Positions 24,598-33,724 of a DNA stretch of 64,000 nt are shown piece after piece. Origin of the DNA: Planctomycetota bacterium (lineage in GTDB: Bacteria > Planctomycetota > UBA1135 > GCA-002686595); assembly GCA_021413885.1 (NCBI GenBank), contig JAIOPM010000013.1:126001-190000 (forward strand). The letters run 5' to 3'. The notes below the pieces were generated by a model. That model did not search any database. It had not been told where the DNA came from and saw only the letters and a list, made by a program, of their open reading frames with translations. Position 1 is the stretch's first letter, and the number at the start of each line of letters is the position of its first letter. Made by a program: the position numbers and the translations under genes.

Positions 24598-24630
24598 CGG
24601 AGCGCTCGAAGGTCCCCGGCGGCTCGCTGA

Positions 24631-24636
24631 TAACCT
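24631..24636 (+). promoter_or_regulatory. Start-proximal -10 element (TAACCT)
   Basis: TAACCT ends nine bases before the ATG at 24646. It suggests the second CHAT gene has its own promoter although it starts only 48 bases after the first gene ends. Confidence 0.5.
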
Positions 24637-24645
24637 TTCGCGCGC

Positions 24646-27600
24646 ATGCTCGGGCTCGTCACGCTGTTCTGGTTGCAGCTTCCCGGTGCGGCGCCGCCCA
24701 CACCGTTCGACCGAGTCGTCCCGTTGGAGTTCGGCGCCGCGACCGAGAAGACGGCGGCGAGCGACGGCGGACGTCGCGTGGAGTACCGAGCCGCCTTCGC
24801 GGGAACTCTGCACGTCTGGACGCGCGCGGACGGCGAGCTCGACGTCGATCTGCGCGTCGAGGATCCGAGCGGCGCGTTGGTGGGCGAGGATCGTTCCTCG
24901 GGCGGCGGCACGACGCCGTACTTGGAGGTGCAGGTCGAGCCCGAGCGTCGCCTCGTCGTGCGCGCGGTCGCGGCGAAGCCTGGCGCGACGGGTTCGTTCG
25001 CGCTGCGGCTCGTCGCCGCGCCCGAGGACGAAGCGACTCGCCGCGTCGCCGCCGCGGCCCGCGCGGCGTTGGTCGACGTCGCGGCGGCGAACGCCGCGCA
25101 GGACCTCGAGGCCGCACGCACGCGTGTGCTCCCGGTCATCGACGCTCTGCTCGCCGTTCCCGGCGGAGCGTCGAGCGACTTGGTGGTCGCGGCGGCGTGG
25201 GATGCGTGCTTCGAGGCCTACGGAGCGGGCGACACCGCGACGGCCGAGCGCGCGGTTCGTGTCGTCCTCGAGCACCGTCTGCGCATCCTGCCGAACGATC
25301 ATCCGGTGTTGCAGACCGCGCGCACCATCTTCGGTGCGATGCGTCGCATCCACGGTGATCTTCCGAGCGCGCGAGAACTGTTCGAGACGGTGCTCGCGGT
25401 CGACGAGCGCACGCTCGTCGCAGAGCATCCGGACGTGCAGGCCGCGCGCCTCAATCTCGCGACCGTGTACGCCGACCTCGGCGATCTCGCTCGCGCACGG
25501 CCCCTCGAGGATCGCGTGCTCGAATTGTGGTCGCGCACCCTGCCGGACGACGCCCCGAACCTCCAGTCGGCGCGCCAGAACGCTGCGGGGACACATCGAG
25601 CGCTCGGCGAGCTGTCGTCGGCGCGCGAGCTGCTCGAGAAGGTGCTCGAGGTGCGCACGCACACGTTGTCGGAGGACAATCCGAGCCTGCAGATCGCACG
25701 ACTCAACCTGGCGGGCCTGCTCTGCGAGTGCGGCGACTTCGCGCGCGCCCGCGCTCTCTCCGAGACGGCGCTCGCGCACCTCTCGCGCGTGCTGCCGGCG
25801 GATCATCCGCACGTGCAGGCGGCGCGCAGCGCGCTGGCCGTCGCGCAGAAACACACGGGCAGTCTGGCGGACGCGCGCGTGCTCGAGGAGACGGCGCTCG
25901 AGATCCAGGCGCGCTCGCTCGCGGAGGACCACCCCGACCTGCTCGCGATGAAGCAGAACGTGGCGATCACGCGGCACCTGAGCGGCGACTGGGCGGGCGC
26001 GTGCGCGCTGCTCGAAGGCGTCGTCGCGATTCGCGCACGCACGCTGCCCGTCGACCATCCCGCTCGCATCGCGACCGAGCAGAACCTCGCGTCCGCGCGA
26101 TTGGAACTCGGCGAAGTCGAAGCGGCTCGCGACGGCTTCCGCGCGGTCCTCGCGGCGCGTGAACGCATCTTCCCGCCGGAGCACCCGGAGCGTCTCGCGG
26201 CGCTCGCCAGCCTGGCTTGCGCGCAGGCCGTCACGGGCGAGCTCGCCGAAGCGCGCGTGCTCGCGAGCCGCCTCGCGGACTCTTACCGACTCGCGACCCA
26301 GCACGTCGCGTGGACTTCGTCGGTGCGCGAGACCGAGGCGTGGGTCGCGAACGCGCAGAGCAACCTGTCGATCCTGCTCTCGGTGGCGGGCGGGTACGGC
26401 GTCGGTTCCGCGGACGTCGACCTCGAGCGGCGAGTCTTCGAGTTGCTCGAAGCGCAGCGCGGCGTCGGCGGCTGGACTCGCGCGCTCGCGGCGCGCGCGG
26501 AGAAGCTTCCGGCGTTGGAGGCGGCGCGCGAGGCGCTCACTCGTGCGGAGGCGAACTTGGTGAGCGTCGCGTACGCGCCCGGCGCCGAGGATTGGTTGCG
26601 CGCCCAGCGCGATCGAGACCGCGCCGAGGCCGAACTCGTCGCGCAGATCGCGAAGGCGGTTCCGAGCGACCGACTGAGCGAGCCGACGGTCGCGAGCCTC
26701 GCGCATGAGCTCCGGCCCGGTTCGGCGTTGGTCGGCTTCCATCGCTACGCGCGCTCGACGTTCGCCGCCGACGCGAAGTCGCGCACGCGCACCGAGATCG
26801 CGCTCGTCGCCTTCGTGGTCTCGGCGAACGGTGCGTTCGTGTGTGTCGAGCTCGGGCAGCTCTCGGACGTCGAGCGCGCCGCATCCGCGTGGCGCGAGGC
26901 CGTCGGAGCGTCGCTCGAGCGCGGCTTGAGCGTGCCCGTCGACCGCGACGGCGAAGTGCGACGACGCGGCGACGCGTTGCGCGCGCTGATCTTCGATCCG
27001 CTGCGCCCCGCGCTCGGCGATGCCAGGACGGTGACGTTGGCTCTCGACGACGTGCTCCACGCCGTGCCCTTCGATGCTCTCCCGGCGGGGGCGAGCGGCG
27101 AGTGCCTCGGCGACGTCTACCGCTTCGAGCTGCGCGCGACGTTGCGTGAGTTGTCGTGGAAGGAGCGCCTGCCCATGACCGGCCCGTCGCTGCTGGCGCT
27201 CGGCGGAGTGTCGTTCAACGGCGAGCCGCTCGCGCCGGAAGTGAGCGAGAGCTCCGGACCAGTCCCGGAGGCGCCGACATCGGTCGCGGCGTTCCTGCGC
27301 GGCGGCGCGTGGGAGCGAGGCTTCGAACCGCTCGCGAGCACCGGCACGGAAGTGCGTAGCCTCGGCGCGCTCTTCGGAGAGGCGTTCGACGGCGCGACGA
27401 CGGTGGTGCTCGAGAAGCGTCGGGCATCGCGCCAAGCCCTCGAACGACTCGCGCCGCGCGCGCGCTTCCTGCACCTCGCGACGCACGGTTGGTTCGCGCC
27501 GGAGTCGTTGCGTTGTTGGTCCGACGAGACGCCCGTCGATCCGCACGCCGGTCTCGGTGCGCGCATGAGCGGCGAGGCTCGTGCGATCGGCTCGAGTCCG

Positions 27601-28029
27601 ATGCTCGTGTGCGGACTCGCGCTCGCGGGCGCCAACCTCCCGGCCGACGCGCTCGGTCGCTATCCGGGACTCGTCACCGCCGAGGAGCTCGCGAGCCTCG
27701 ACCTCTCCAACTGCGAACTCGCGGTGCTCTCGGCGTGCGACACGAACGTCGGCATTCGTCGGGCGGGACAAGGTGTCGCGTCGCTGCAGATGGCGTTGCA
27801 CCTTGCGGGCGCGCGCAGCGTGATCACGAGTCTTTGGAAGGTGCCCGACGAAGCGACGAAGGAGCTGATGCTCGATTTCTACCGCCGTCTCTGGGTCGAG
27901 AAGAAACCCAAGTGGCAAGCGCTGTGGGAAGCGAAGAAGAAGCTGCGCAACGCCAAGGACGAGAGCGGCAAACCGAAGTACACGACACGCGACTGGGCCG
28001 CGTGGGTCCTCACCGGCGAACCGGACTGA
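24646..28029 (+). CDS. Exported PPC-like/TPR/CHAT putative caspase-like protease
   Basis: 1127 residues, paralog of the preceding gene. It opens with a short hydrophobic signal (residues 1-15), so it is exported but not lipidated. A beta-rich domain (about 20-125; ends with GATGSFALRLVA) resembles the bacterial pre-peptidase C-terminal fold and replaces the lipoprotein head of its neighbour. Eight 42-residue TPR units follow, more diverged than in the paralog. The CHAT domain keeps His947 (LATHGW) and Cys1031 (LSACDTNVG), again 84 apart. The last 70 residues of the two proteins are almost identical while the N-terminal thirds are unrelated. Two differently located proteases with a shared catalytic end suggest a pair working on related targets. 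Confidence 0.85.
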   Translation: MLGLVTLFWLQLPGAAPPTPFDRVVPLEFGAATEKTAASDGGRRVEYRAAFAGTLHVWTRADGELDVDLRVEDPSGALVGEDRSSGGGTTPYLEVQVEPERRLVVRAVAAKPGATGSFALRLVAAPEDEATRRVAAAARAALVDVAAANAAQDLEAARTRVLPVIDALLAVPGGASSDLVVAAAWDACFEAYGAGDTATAERAVRVVLEHRLRILPNDHPVLQTARTIFGAMRRIHGDLPSARELFETVLAVDERTLVAEHPDVQAARLNLATVYADLGDLARARPLEDRVLELWSRTLPDDAPNLQSARQNAAGTHRALGELSSARELLEKVLEVRTHTLSEDNPSLQIARLNLAGLLCECGDFARARALSETALAHLSRVLPADHPHVQAARSALAVAQKHTGSLADARVLEETALEIQARSLAEDHPDLLAMKQNVAITRHLSGDWAGACALLEGVVAIRARTLPVDHPARIATEQNLASARLELGEVEAARDGFRAVLAARERIFPPEHPERLAALASLACAQAVTGELAEARVLASRLADSYRLATQHVAWTSSVRETEAWVANAQSNLSILLSVAGGYGVGSADVDLERRVFELLEAQRGVGGWTRALAARAEKLPALEAAREALTRAEANLVSVAYAPGAEDWLRAQRDRDRAEAELVAQIAKAVPSDRLSEPTVASLAHELRPGSALVGFHRYARSTFAADAKSRTRTEIALVAFVVSANGAFVCVELGQLSDVERAASAWREAVGASLERGLSVPVDRDGEVRRRGDALRALIFDPLRPALGDARTVTLALDDVLHAVPFDALPAGASGECLGDVYRFELRATLRELSWKERLPMTGPSLLALGGVSFNGEPLAPEVSESSGPVPEAPTSVAAFLRGGAWERGFEPLASTGTEVRSLGALFGEAFDGATTVVLEKRRASRQALERLAPRARFLHLATHGWFAPESLRCWSDETPVDPHAGLGARMSGEARAIGSSPMLVCGLALAGANLPADALGRYPGLVTAEELASLDLSNCELAVLSACDTNVGIRRAGQGVASLQMALHLAGARSVITSLWKVPDEATKELMLDFYRRLWVEKKPKWQALWEAKKKLRNAKDESGKPKYTTRDWAAWVLTGEPD
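25288..26295 (+). repeat. Eight 126-base TPR-coding repeats
   Basis: Repeat starts fall at 25288, 25414, 25540, 25666, 25792, 25918, 26044 and 26170, keeping the 126-base period of the neighbouring gene. The LPDDHP core has drifted (for example LVAEHP, LSEDNP, LPVDHP), so this array looks older or under weaker homogenisation than the one at 21550-22760. Confidence 0.85.
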
Positions 28030-28051
28030 AGCGCGAGTGCGCGCGGGTCGT

Positions 28052-28057
28052 TATCCT
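28052..28057 (+). promoter_or_regulatory. Start-proximal -10 element (TATCCT)
   Basis: TATCCT ends eight bases before the ATG at 28066. It lies in the 36-base gap after the CHAT gene, so the oxygenase gene is probably transcribed on its own rather than with the proteases. Confidence 0.5.
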
Positions 28058-28065
28058 CCCGCGCC

Positions 28066-30318
28066 ATGAAGATCGTCTGTATCGGCGGCGGGCCCGCGGG
28101 GCTCTACTTCTCCATCCTGATGAAGAAGGCGCATCCGCGCGCCCGCATCGTCGTCCACGAGCGCAACAAGCACGACGACACCTTCGGCTGGGGCGTGGTG
28201 TTCTCGGACGAGACGCTCTCCAACTTCGAGGCGGCCGATCCCGAGAGCTTCGCCGAGATCCGCAAGGCGTTCGTGTCGTGGGGCGACATCGAAACGTGGT
28301 ACGGCGGCCAGTGCGTGCGCTCGAGCGGCCACGGCTTCGTCGGCATCGCGCGGCGGCGCCTGCTCTGGATCCTGCACCGCCGTGCGCAGGAACTCGGCGT
28401 CGACATCTTCTTCGAGCACGAGGTCACCACGTTCGAGGAGCACTTGTCGGCCGACCTCGTCGTCGCGTGCGACGGCGTCAACAGTGCGATCCGCACGAAG
28501 TGGGCCGAGCACTTCCAGCCGACGATCGGTTGGGGCAAGTGTCGCTTCGCGTGGCTCGGCACGCAGAAGGAGCTGAAGGCGTTCACGTTCCTCTTCCGCG
28601 AGAACGAGCACGGGCTCTTCCAAGTCCACGCGTATCCGTTCCAGAAGGGCTTCTCGACGTTCATCCTCGAGTGCCACGAAGAGACGTGGAAGCGCGCGGG
28701 CCTCGACACCGCGACCGAGGAGCAGACGCTGCGCTACGGCGAGAAATTGTTCGCCGATCACCTCGACGGGCACGCGCTCGAAGCAAATCGTTCGGTGTGG
28801 CGCTCGTTCCCGACGATCGCGTGCGCGAAGTGGGCCCACGAGAACGTCGTCTTGATGGGCGACGCGGCGCACACGGCGCACTTCTCGATCGGCTCGGGCA
28901 CCAAGCTCGCGATGGAGGACGCAATCACGCTCGCGCAAGTTTTCGCCGAACGCGGCACGAGCGACGTGCGCGGCGCCCTCGCCGAATACCAGACGCGGCG
29001 CGCGGTCGACGTGCTCAAGATCCAGAAGGCGGCGCAGACGAGCCGCGAGTGGTTCGAGAACTCGCGGCGCTACCTCGCACAACCGCCGCTGCAGTTCCAG
29101 TTCAACTTGATGACGCGCTCGAAGCGCATCACGTGGGAGAACCTCGCGGCGCGCGATCCGAAGCTCGTCGACGACGTGCGCGAGTGGTACGCGCGCTCGA
29201 TCGGCGCGAAGCCGGCGTCCGACGGTCGCACGCCGGTGCCCGCGTTCACGCCGTTCAAGTTGCGCGAGCTCGAGCTCGCGAATCGAATCGTCGTCTCGCC
29301 GATGTGCCAGTACTCGGCCGTCGACGGCACGCCGACCGATTGGCACCTCGTGCACCTCGGTTCGCGCGCGGTCGGCGGTGCGAGCCTCGTGATCGGCGAA
29401 GCGACCGCCGTGACGCGCGATGGTCGGATCAGCCACGGCTGCACCGGCATCTGGAACGACGCGCACACCGCGGCGTGGAAGCGCATCGTGGATTTCGCTC
29501 ACACGCACTCGCGCTCGAAGATCGGCTTGCAGCTCGCGCATGCAGGTCGCAAGGCGTCGTGCAGTCTGCCGTGGGAAGGCGACGCGCCGTTGCGCGACGC
29601 GAGCGCGTGGCAAACGATCGGTCCTTCGCCCGCGCCGTTCAAGTCGACGTGGCACGTGCCGCGCGAGATGACGCGCGCCGACATGGACGTGGTGCGCGAT
29701 GCGTTCGTCGCCGCCGCCGTTCGTGCGCAGAACGCCGGCTTCGACTTGATCGAGCTGCACATGGCGCACGGCTACTTGCTCTCGAGCTTCCTGTCGCCGA
29801 AGGCCAATGCGCGCCGCGACGAGTACGGCGGCTCGCGCGAGAACCGCATGCGTTTGCCGCTCGAAGTCTTCGATGCCGTGCGCGCCGCGTGGCCGAAGAC
29901 GAAGCCGATCTCGGTGCGCATCAGCGCGAGCGACTGGCTCGACGACGCCGGCGGTTGGACGATCGACGACTCGGTCGCGTTCGCGCGCGAGCTGAAGGCG
30001 CACGGCTGCGACGTGATCGACGTGTCGTCCGGCGGCAACACGCCCGAATCGCGCATCGAGTACGGCCGCATGTACCAAGTGCCGTTCGCCGAACGGATTC
30101 GCGCCGAGGCCGCGATCCCGGCGATGGCGGTCGGCGGCATCCAGAGCGTCGATCACGTCAACACGCTGGTCGCAGCCGGTCGCGCGGATCTCTGCGCGAT
30201 CGCGCGCGGACATCTCTCGAATCCGTACCTGACGCTCGCCGCGACGCACGACTACGGCTTCGTCGACGGTCCGTGGCCGAACCAGTACGCGGCGGTCAAG
30301 CCGCGGCCGAGAAACTAG
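28066..30318 (+). CDS. Salicylyl-/2-aminobenzoyl-CoA hydroxylase-reductase fusion
   Basis: 750 residues in two parts. Residues 1-390 form a flavin monooxygenase: FAD motif GGGPAGLYF (8-16), VVACDGVNSAIR, and GDAAHTAHFSIGSGTKLAMEDA. Residues 395-750 form an Old Yellow Enzyme barrel: ANRIVVSPMCQYS, LQLAHAGRKAS, HMAHGYLLSSFLSP, EYGGSRENRMRLPLEVF. This exact fusion is known as 2-aminobenzoyl-CoA monooxygenase/reductase, also annotated salicylyl-CoA 5-hydroxylase/oxidoreductase. It hydroxylates and partly reduces an aromatic CoA thioester without oxygenolytic ring cleavage. No aryl-CoA ligase, thioesterase or beta-oxidation gene is nearby, so the pathway must be elsewhere. Cytosolic. The stop is one base from the end of the convergent DUF4253 gene. 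Confidence 0.9.
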   Translation: MKIVCIGGGPAGLYFSILMKKAHPRARIVVHERNKHDDTFGWGVVFSDETLSNFEAADPESFAEIRKAFVSWGDIETWYGGQCVRSSGHGFVGIARRRLLWILHRRAQELGVDIFFEHEVTTFEEHLSADLVVACDGVNSAIRTKWAEHFQPTIGWGKCRFAWLGTQKELKAFTFLFRENEHGLFQVHAYPFQKGFSTFILECHEETWKRAGLDTATEEQTLRYGEKLFADHLDGHALEANRSVWRSFPTIACAKWAHENVVLMGDAAHTAHFSIGSGTKLAMEDAITLAQVFAERGTSDVRGALAEYQTRRAVDVLKIQKAAQTSREWFENSRRYLAQPPLQFQFNLMTRSKRITWENLAARDPKLVDDVREWYARSIGAKPASDGRTPVPAFTPFKLRELELANRIVVSPMCQYSAVDGTPTDWHLVHLGSRAVGGASLVIGEATAVTRDGRISHGCTGIWNDAHTAAWKRIVDFAHTHSRSKIGLQLAHAGRKASCSLPWEGDAPLRDASAWQTIGPSPAPFKSTWHVPREMTRADMDVVRDAFVAAAVRAQNAGFDLIELHMAHGYLLSSFLSPKANARRDEYGGSRENRMRLPLEVFDAVRAAWPKTKPISVRISASDWLDDAGGWTIDDSVAFARELKAHGCDVIDVSSGGNTPESRIEYGRMYQVPFAERIRAEAAIPAMAVGGIQSVDHVNTLVAAGRADLCAIARGHLSNPYLTLAATHDYGFVDGPWPNQYAAVKPRPRN

Positions 30319-30319
30319 T

Positions 30320-31246
30320 TCACGGTCGTTCGTGCAGGAACCAACGCTCGCAGCCGAGCAGCGCGAGCGCGTATCGTCGCAACGGTGTGCCCGGCAGGAG
30401 CAACGTGCAAGGCGCGACGAGATCGTGCTCGCGTGCCATTCGCCATGCCGCGTCGACCGACTTCGGCGGTCGCGACACGAACGCGCCGAGCATCGTGCCG
30501 TAGTGCATCGCGAGTTCGGCGCCGTCGCGCGCGAGCCAACGCCTCCCGAGCGCGATGTCGTGGTGCGCGCCGTGCGGCGAACTGCCGTACCAGTGCAGGT
30601 AAGCGAGCGCATCCCACGAATGCGGTGTCGGCAGGAAGAGCAGCGTCGCGTCCTCGGGCTCGAACCACTCGGGCCGAGCGTTCGACGGGTCTCCGCGGCG
30701 ACCGTGCGCTTCTTCCCAGTCGAGCAGGAAGCGTTCGAGCTCGTGCGCCGAACCGAGCGGACGTCCGTCGACCCGGGCGGCGTAGCAGTCCTCGAACGTC
30801 GGCGCCGAGCCGCACTGCTTGCGCGTTTCTTCGAGCGCGTAGCCCGCGTACTCGTCGAGGTCGTCGCGCGCCGCGCGTTCGCTCGCCAACTGCTCGATGT
30901 ACGCGTCGACGTCGACATGGTCGGCCGCGGCGAGCAACGCACGCGGCGACACATCGCCGCCGTCCGCGTGGTCCTCGTAGAAGAAACGCGAGAAGAGATC
31001 CTGCTCGGCGAGCTGATCCGCCCACGAGCCCACGTCGGCGCCGAAACACGAGACGACCACGGGCCAACGCCCGGTGCGTTCGACGAGACCGCGCGCGACG
31101 CGCCATGCGTCGTCGACGCCGGTCGGATCGATCGAGACGGCGAACGCGAGCTCGTCGGTGTCGAGCACCGGCAACGTCAGCGCCTCGCGACCTTCGAGCG
31201 GAGTGCCCGAGACGATGTGCGCGAGTTCGGCGAGCTTCGAGATCAT
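30320..31246 (-). CDS. DUF4253-containing protein
   Basis: 308 soluble residues. The C-terminal 110 residues (ATLLFLPTPHSWDALAYLHW, then AMHYGTMLGAFVSRPP and SVDAAWRMAREHDLVAP) match DUF4253, a domain of unknown role common in scattered bacterial genomes and often paired with immunity-like or SMI1-type proteins; that last association is general knowledge and nothing here proves it. The N-terminal half is unrecognised. Start set at ATG 31246 because it follows a TATCGT element by eight bases; the same frame is open for 46 more codons upstream, but that part crosses the divergent promoter region and looks non-coding. Confidence 0.7.
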   Translation of the reverse strand: MISKLAELAHIVSGTPLEGREALTLPVLDTDELAFAVSIDPTGVDDAWRVARGLVERTGRWPVVVSCFGADVGSWADQLAEQDLFSRFFYEDHADGGDVSPRALLAAADHVDVDAYIEQLASERAARDDLDEYAGYALEETRKQCGSAPTFEDCYAARVDGRPLGSAHELERFLLDWEEAHGRRGDPSNARPEWFEPEDATLLFLPTPHSWDALAYLHWYGSSPHGAHHDIALGRRWLARDGAELAMHYGTMLGAFVSRPPKSVDAAWRMAREHDLVAPCTLLLPGTPLRRYALALLGCERWFLHERP

Positions 31247-31254
31247 CGAGTGCG

Positions 31255-31260
31255 ACGATA
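31255..31260 (-). promoter_or_regulatory. Start-proximal -10 element (TATCGT)
   Basis: TATCGT on the minus strand ends eight bases before ATG 31246. It was used to choose that start over the longer open frame. Confidence 0.45.
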
Positions 31261-31336
31261 GGGCGTCGTTCGCGCAGCGCCAACCTCGCTCGAGCGCGGA
31301 TCCCGGACGCGACACGACGACGGCGGTCTTCGTCTC

Positions 31337-31376
31337 TATGCTGGAGCGCGAGCCGCCGCCGCGCGGCGCTCCGTGA
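31337..31376 (+). promoter_or_regulatory. -10 element and possible 12-codon leader ORF
   Basis: TATGCT at 31337-31342 is a fair -10 for the gene at 31373. An ATG at 31338 opens a 12-codon frame (MLEREPPPRGAP) whose TGA overlaps the GTG of that gene as GTGA. If the TATGCT really is the -10, transcription would start after this ATG and the small ORF would not be translated, so the two readings exclude each other. Confidence 0.25.
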
Positions 31377-32122
31377 TCGGACACAGCTTCCTCAAGCCCC
31401 TGATTTCACCGCCCGGCTGCCTGATGGTCGTCGCGGGCGTGGGTTGGCTCTTGCGCAAGCGTCGGCCGCGGCTCGGCCGGACGTTGATCGTCTCCGCGGC
31501 GGTCGCGTTCTACGCGTTGACGACGCCGGTGGTGTCGATCGGGCTATTGCAGGGATTGCAGAAGTACCCGCCGCTCGATCCGCGCCATCCGCCGCGCGAT
31601 CTCGGCGCGATCGTCGTGCTCGGAGGCGACCAACGCGTCGGCGCGGACGAGTTCGGCACGCGCGAGACGTTGAGCATGCTCTCGCTCGAACGCGTGCGCT
31701 ACGCCGCATTCCTCGCGAAGGCGACCGGCGCGCCGGTGCTGACCAGCGGCGGCACGTTGCGCCCGAGCCAGACCGCGCTCGCGAACCAGATGAAGCACGT
31801 CCTCGCCGCCGAGTTCGGCGTCGAAGCGCGTTGGGCGGAGGACGCCTCGCGCGACACGTGGGAGAACGCGCAGTTCTCGAAGGCGATCCTCGAGCGCGAG
31901 CACGTCAAGCGCATCGCCGTCGTCACGCACGCATGGCACATGCCGCGCGCCGTCTTCGCGTTCGAACGCGCCGGCTTCGAAGTCGTCCCCGCGCCGACCG
32001 CGTTCCGCACGCTCGACGGCGTCGACCTCGTCGATTTTCTACCGTCGTCGCGCGCGCTGCACGATTCGGCGCTCGCGCTGCACGAATGGCTGGGTCGCGC
32101 GTGGTACTCGATCCAGTACTGA
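31373..32122 (+). CDS. YdcF/SanA-family (DUF218) membrane protein
   Basis: 249 residues. Two hydrophobic helices (about 14-28 and 37-56) precede a soluble DUF218 domain with GAIVVLGGDQRV, VLTSGGTLRPSQTALANQM, EDASRDTWENAQFSKA and VVTHAWHMPRAVFAFER. E. coli relatives (SanA, ElyC) affect envelope integrity and lipid-carrier use; no enzymatic reaction is firmly established. It probably faces the periplasm. GTG start; no Shine-Dalgarno site. It stands alone between divergent and convergent neighbours, three bases from the end of the GT-C gene at 32126. Confidence 0.85.
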   Translation: MIGHSFLKPLISPPGCLMVVAGVGWLLRKRRPRLGRTLIVSAAVAFYALTTPVVSIGLLQGLQKYPPLDPRHPPRDLGAIVVLGGDQRVGADEFGTRETLSMLSLERVRYAAFLAKATGAPVLTSGGTLRPSQTALANQMKHVLAAEFGVEARWAEDASRDTWENAQFSKAILEREHVKRIAVVTHAWHMPRAVFAFERAGFEVVPAPTAFRTLDGVDLVDFLPSSRALHDSALALHEWLGRAWYSIQY

Positions 32123-32125
32123 CGC

Positions 32126-33724
32126 TCACTCGCGTGGTTCGATGTGCGGATGCTCGGACGCGAGCCGGAAGTTCTCCGCGAGGTCGTGGCGGTTGAAGAC
32201 CTTGCGCTCGATCGCTTCGAGCGCGGTGAGGTTGTTCACGATCCACGGCGGAGCTCGTCCCGCCGCGACCGCGGTGCGGAACATGCCGGGACCGATCGTG
32301 TCGGCCTGCTTCTCGATCGCGACGAGATCCTCGGCGAGTCCCATCAAGCCCAACTTGTGCGCCGGACGATTCGCCGGCATCTCGGTGCGCGCGAGCACGG
32401 GATCGGTCAGGCCGAGGTTGTGGATCATGCGCTCGCCCATGCGCAGATAACCGGCCTCGCAGCGGTAGTCGGCGAAGATGTTCTTGTAGGTGAGCGTGCC
32501 GTCGCTCGCGAGCAGCCGCCGCAACTCCGCCGGCGTCGTGCGCGGGCCCCAATTCTCGTAGCGGTAGTCCGGTTCGTGGCGGTGCACCGACGCGTCGGCG
32601 ATCTCCGCGACGAGGCGATGTCGCTCGTGCATCCACAGCGGATGCGCGGTGAGTTGGCGCGGATACGCGCAGAACGTCAGCAGCGCGAGCACGAAGCCGG
32701 CGACCGTGATCACACGCTCGGAACGACCGCGACGCAGCCACCAACTCTCGAGCGCTCCCGCTCCCGCGCACACGAGCAATGGATAGGAGAACGCCAGGTA
32801 GCGATAGTGCCTCGGATCGCCGCCGATCTTGACGACGTAGACGACGACCGAGAGCGAAGTGACGACCATCGCGACTCGACGGCCGAAGAGCTTCGGCCCC
32901 GCGTCGCGGCACCACAGATCCAACGCCGCGAATGCGACGATCGGCCCGATCATGTAACCCCAATACGGCCACAACGTGTCGTGCAAGTACCGCAGTCCCT
33001 GACGGATCTCGAGCGTGTCCTTCGCGTAGAAGGTGCTCGGCAGGAAATCGGCGTACGTGTAGACGCGGAACACGACCCACGCGCCGGAGAACAGGATCGC
33101 GAGCAGCGTCCACGCCCACGGCAGGCTGCGTTTCGTGCGCCATTCGAACGCGAGCGCGAGCGCGAGCGGCAACGCGAGCTCGTGCCGCACCAACGGCGTC
33201 AGCGCGAGCAACGTCTTGACCGTCTTCGAGTCGCCGCCGGCGAAGTAGTACGCGAACAGCACGCCGCTGACTTGCACCAACGGCGTCTCGACGCCCGACG
33301 TGCAGTACGACAAGACGGCATAGTTGGTCAGCAACAACACGAGCGGCAAGTGCAGCGTCGGCCGCGGCGACAACTTGCGGTTGACGCGCGTCGCGAGGAA
33401 CCACACGGCGACGACCGACAAGACGCCGAGCAACCGGGTGATCCACCAGAAGTTCAAATGCGTCGCGCGCAACGCGGTCAACACGAGCAACCAGAGCGGA
33501 CTGCTGTAGCCCTCGACGTACTCGCCGCGATTGAAGACCCAACCGAGCTTCAGGAAGAGACAGTTGTCGACGTAGCGAAAGTAGATGAAGGCGTCGTCGA
33601 GCAACCACGCGTAGCGCTGGCTCGCGACGAGCGCGACGACGAGGAAGAACCACTCGACGCGGGTGACGCGCGGCCAAGCGGCCACGCCGTCGAGCTCTTC
33701 GCGCTGCGTCGGCGAATCACTCAC
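32126..33724 (-). CDS. GT-C glycosyltransferase, AftB-like
   Basis: 532 residues, about 10 membrane helices. The first loop, LLDDAFIYFRYVDN followed by GWVFNRGEYVEGYSSPLW, closely matches the arabinofuranosyltransferase AftB-like group, where the Asp-Asp pair binds the polyprenyl-phosphate pentose. The family is also found in many Gram-negative bacteria with unknown sugars. The C-terminal 170 residues are periplasmic. GTG start at 33724 overlaps the upstream GT-C gene's end by 8 bases, so it is the third gene of a three-enzyme run whose first two members are paralogs of each other. Confidence 0.8.
   Translation of the reverse strand: MSDSPTQREELDGVAAWPRVTRVEWFFLVVALVASQRYAWLLDDAFIYFRYVDNCLFLKLGWVFNRGEYVEGYSSPLWLLVLTALRATHLNFWWITRLLGVLSVVAVWFLATRVNRKLSPRPTLHLPLVLLLTNYAVLSYCTSGVETPLVQVSGVLFAYYFAGGDSKTVKTLLALTPLVRHELALPLALALAFEWRTKRSLPWAWTLLAILFSGAWVVFRVYTYADFLPSTFYAKDTLEIRQGLRYLHDTLWPYWGYMIGPIVAFAALDLWCRDAGPKLFGRRVAMVVTSLSVVVYVVKIGGDPRHYRYLAFSYPLLVCAGAGALESWWLRRGRSERVITVAGFVLALLTFCAYPRQLTAHPLWMHERHRLVAEIADASVHRHEPDYRYENWGPRTTPAELRRLLASDGTLTYKNIFADYRCEAGYLRMGERMIHNLGLTDPVLARTEMPANRPAHKLGLMGLAEDLVAIEKQADTIGPGMFRTAVAAGRAPPWIVNNLTALEAIERKVFNRHDLAENFRLASEHPHIEPRE

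Noticed and set aside
24037-27918. A 1293-codon minus-strand frame opposite the CHAT genes, and a similar 1100-codon one at 52037-55339
   Set aside because: Both shadow repeat-rich genes on the plus strand. Their apparent repeats are the reverse translation of the TPR units.
31247-31384. Longer start for the DUF4253 gene
   Set aside because: The extra 46 codons cover the divergent promoter region and carry no similarity to the domain.
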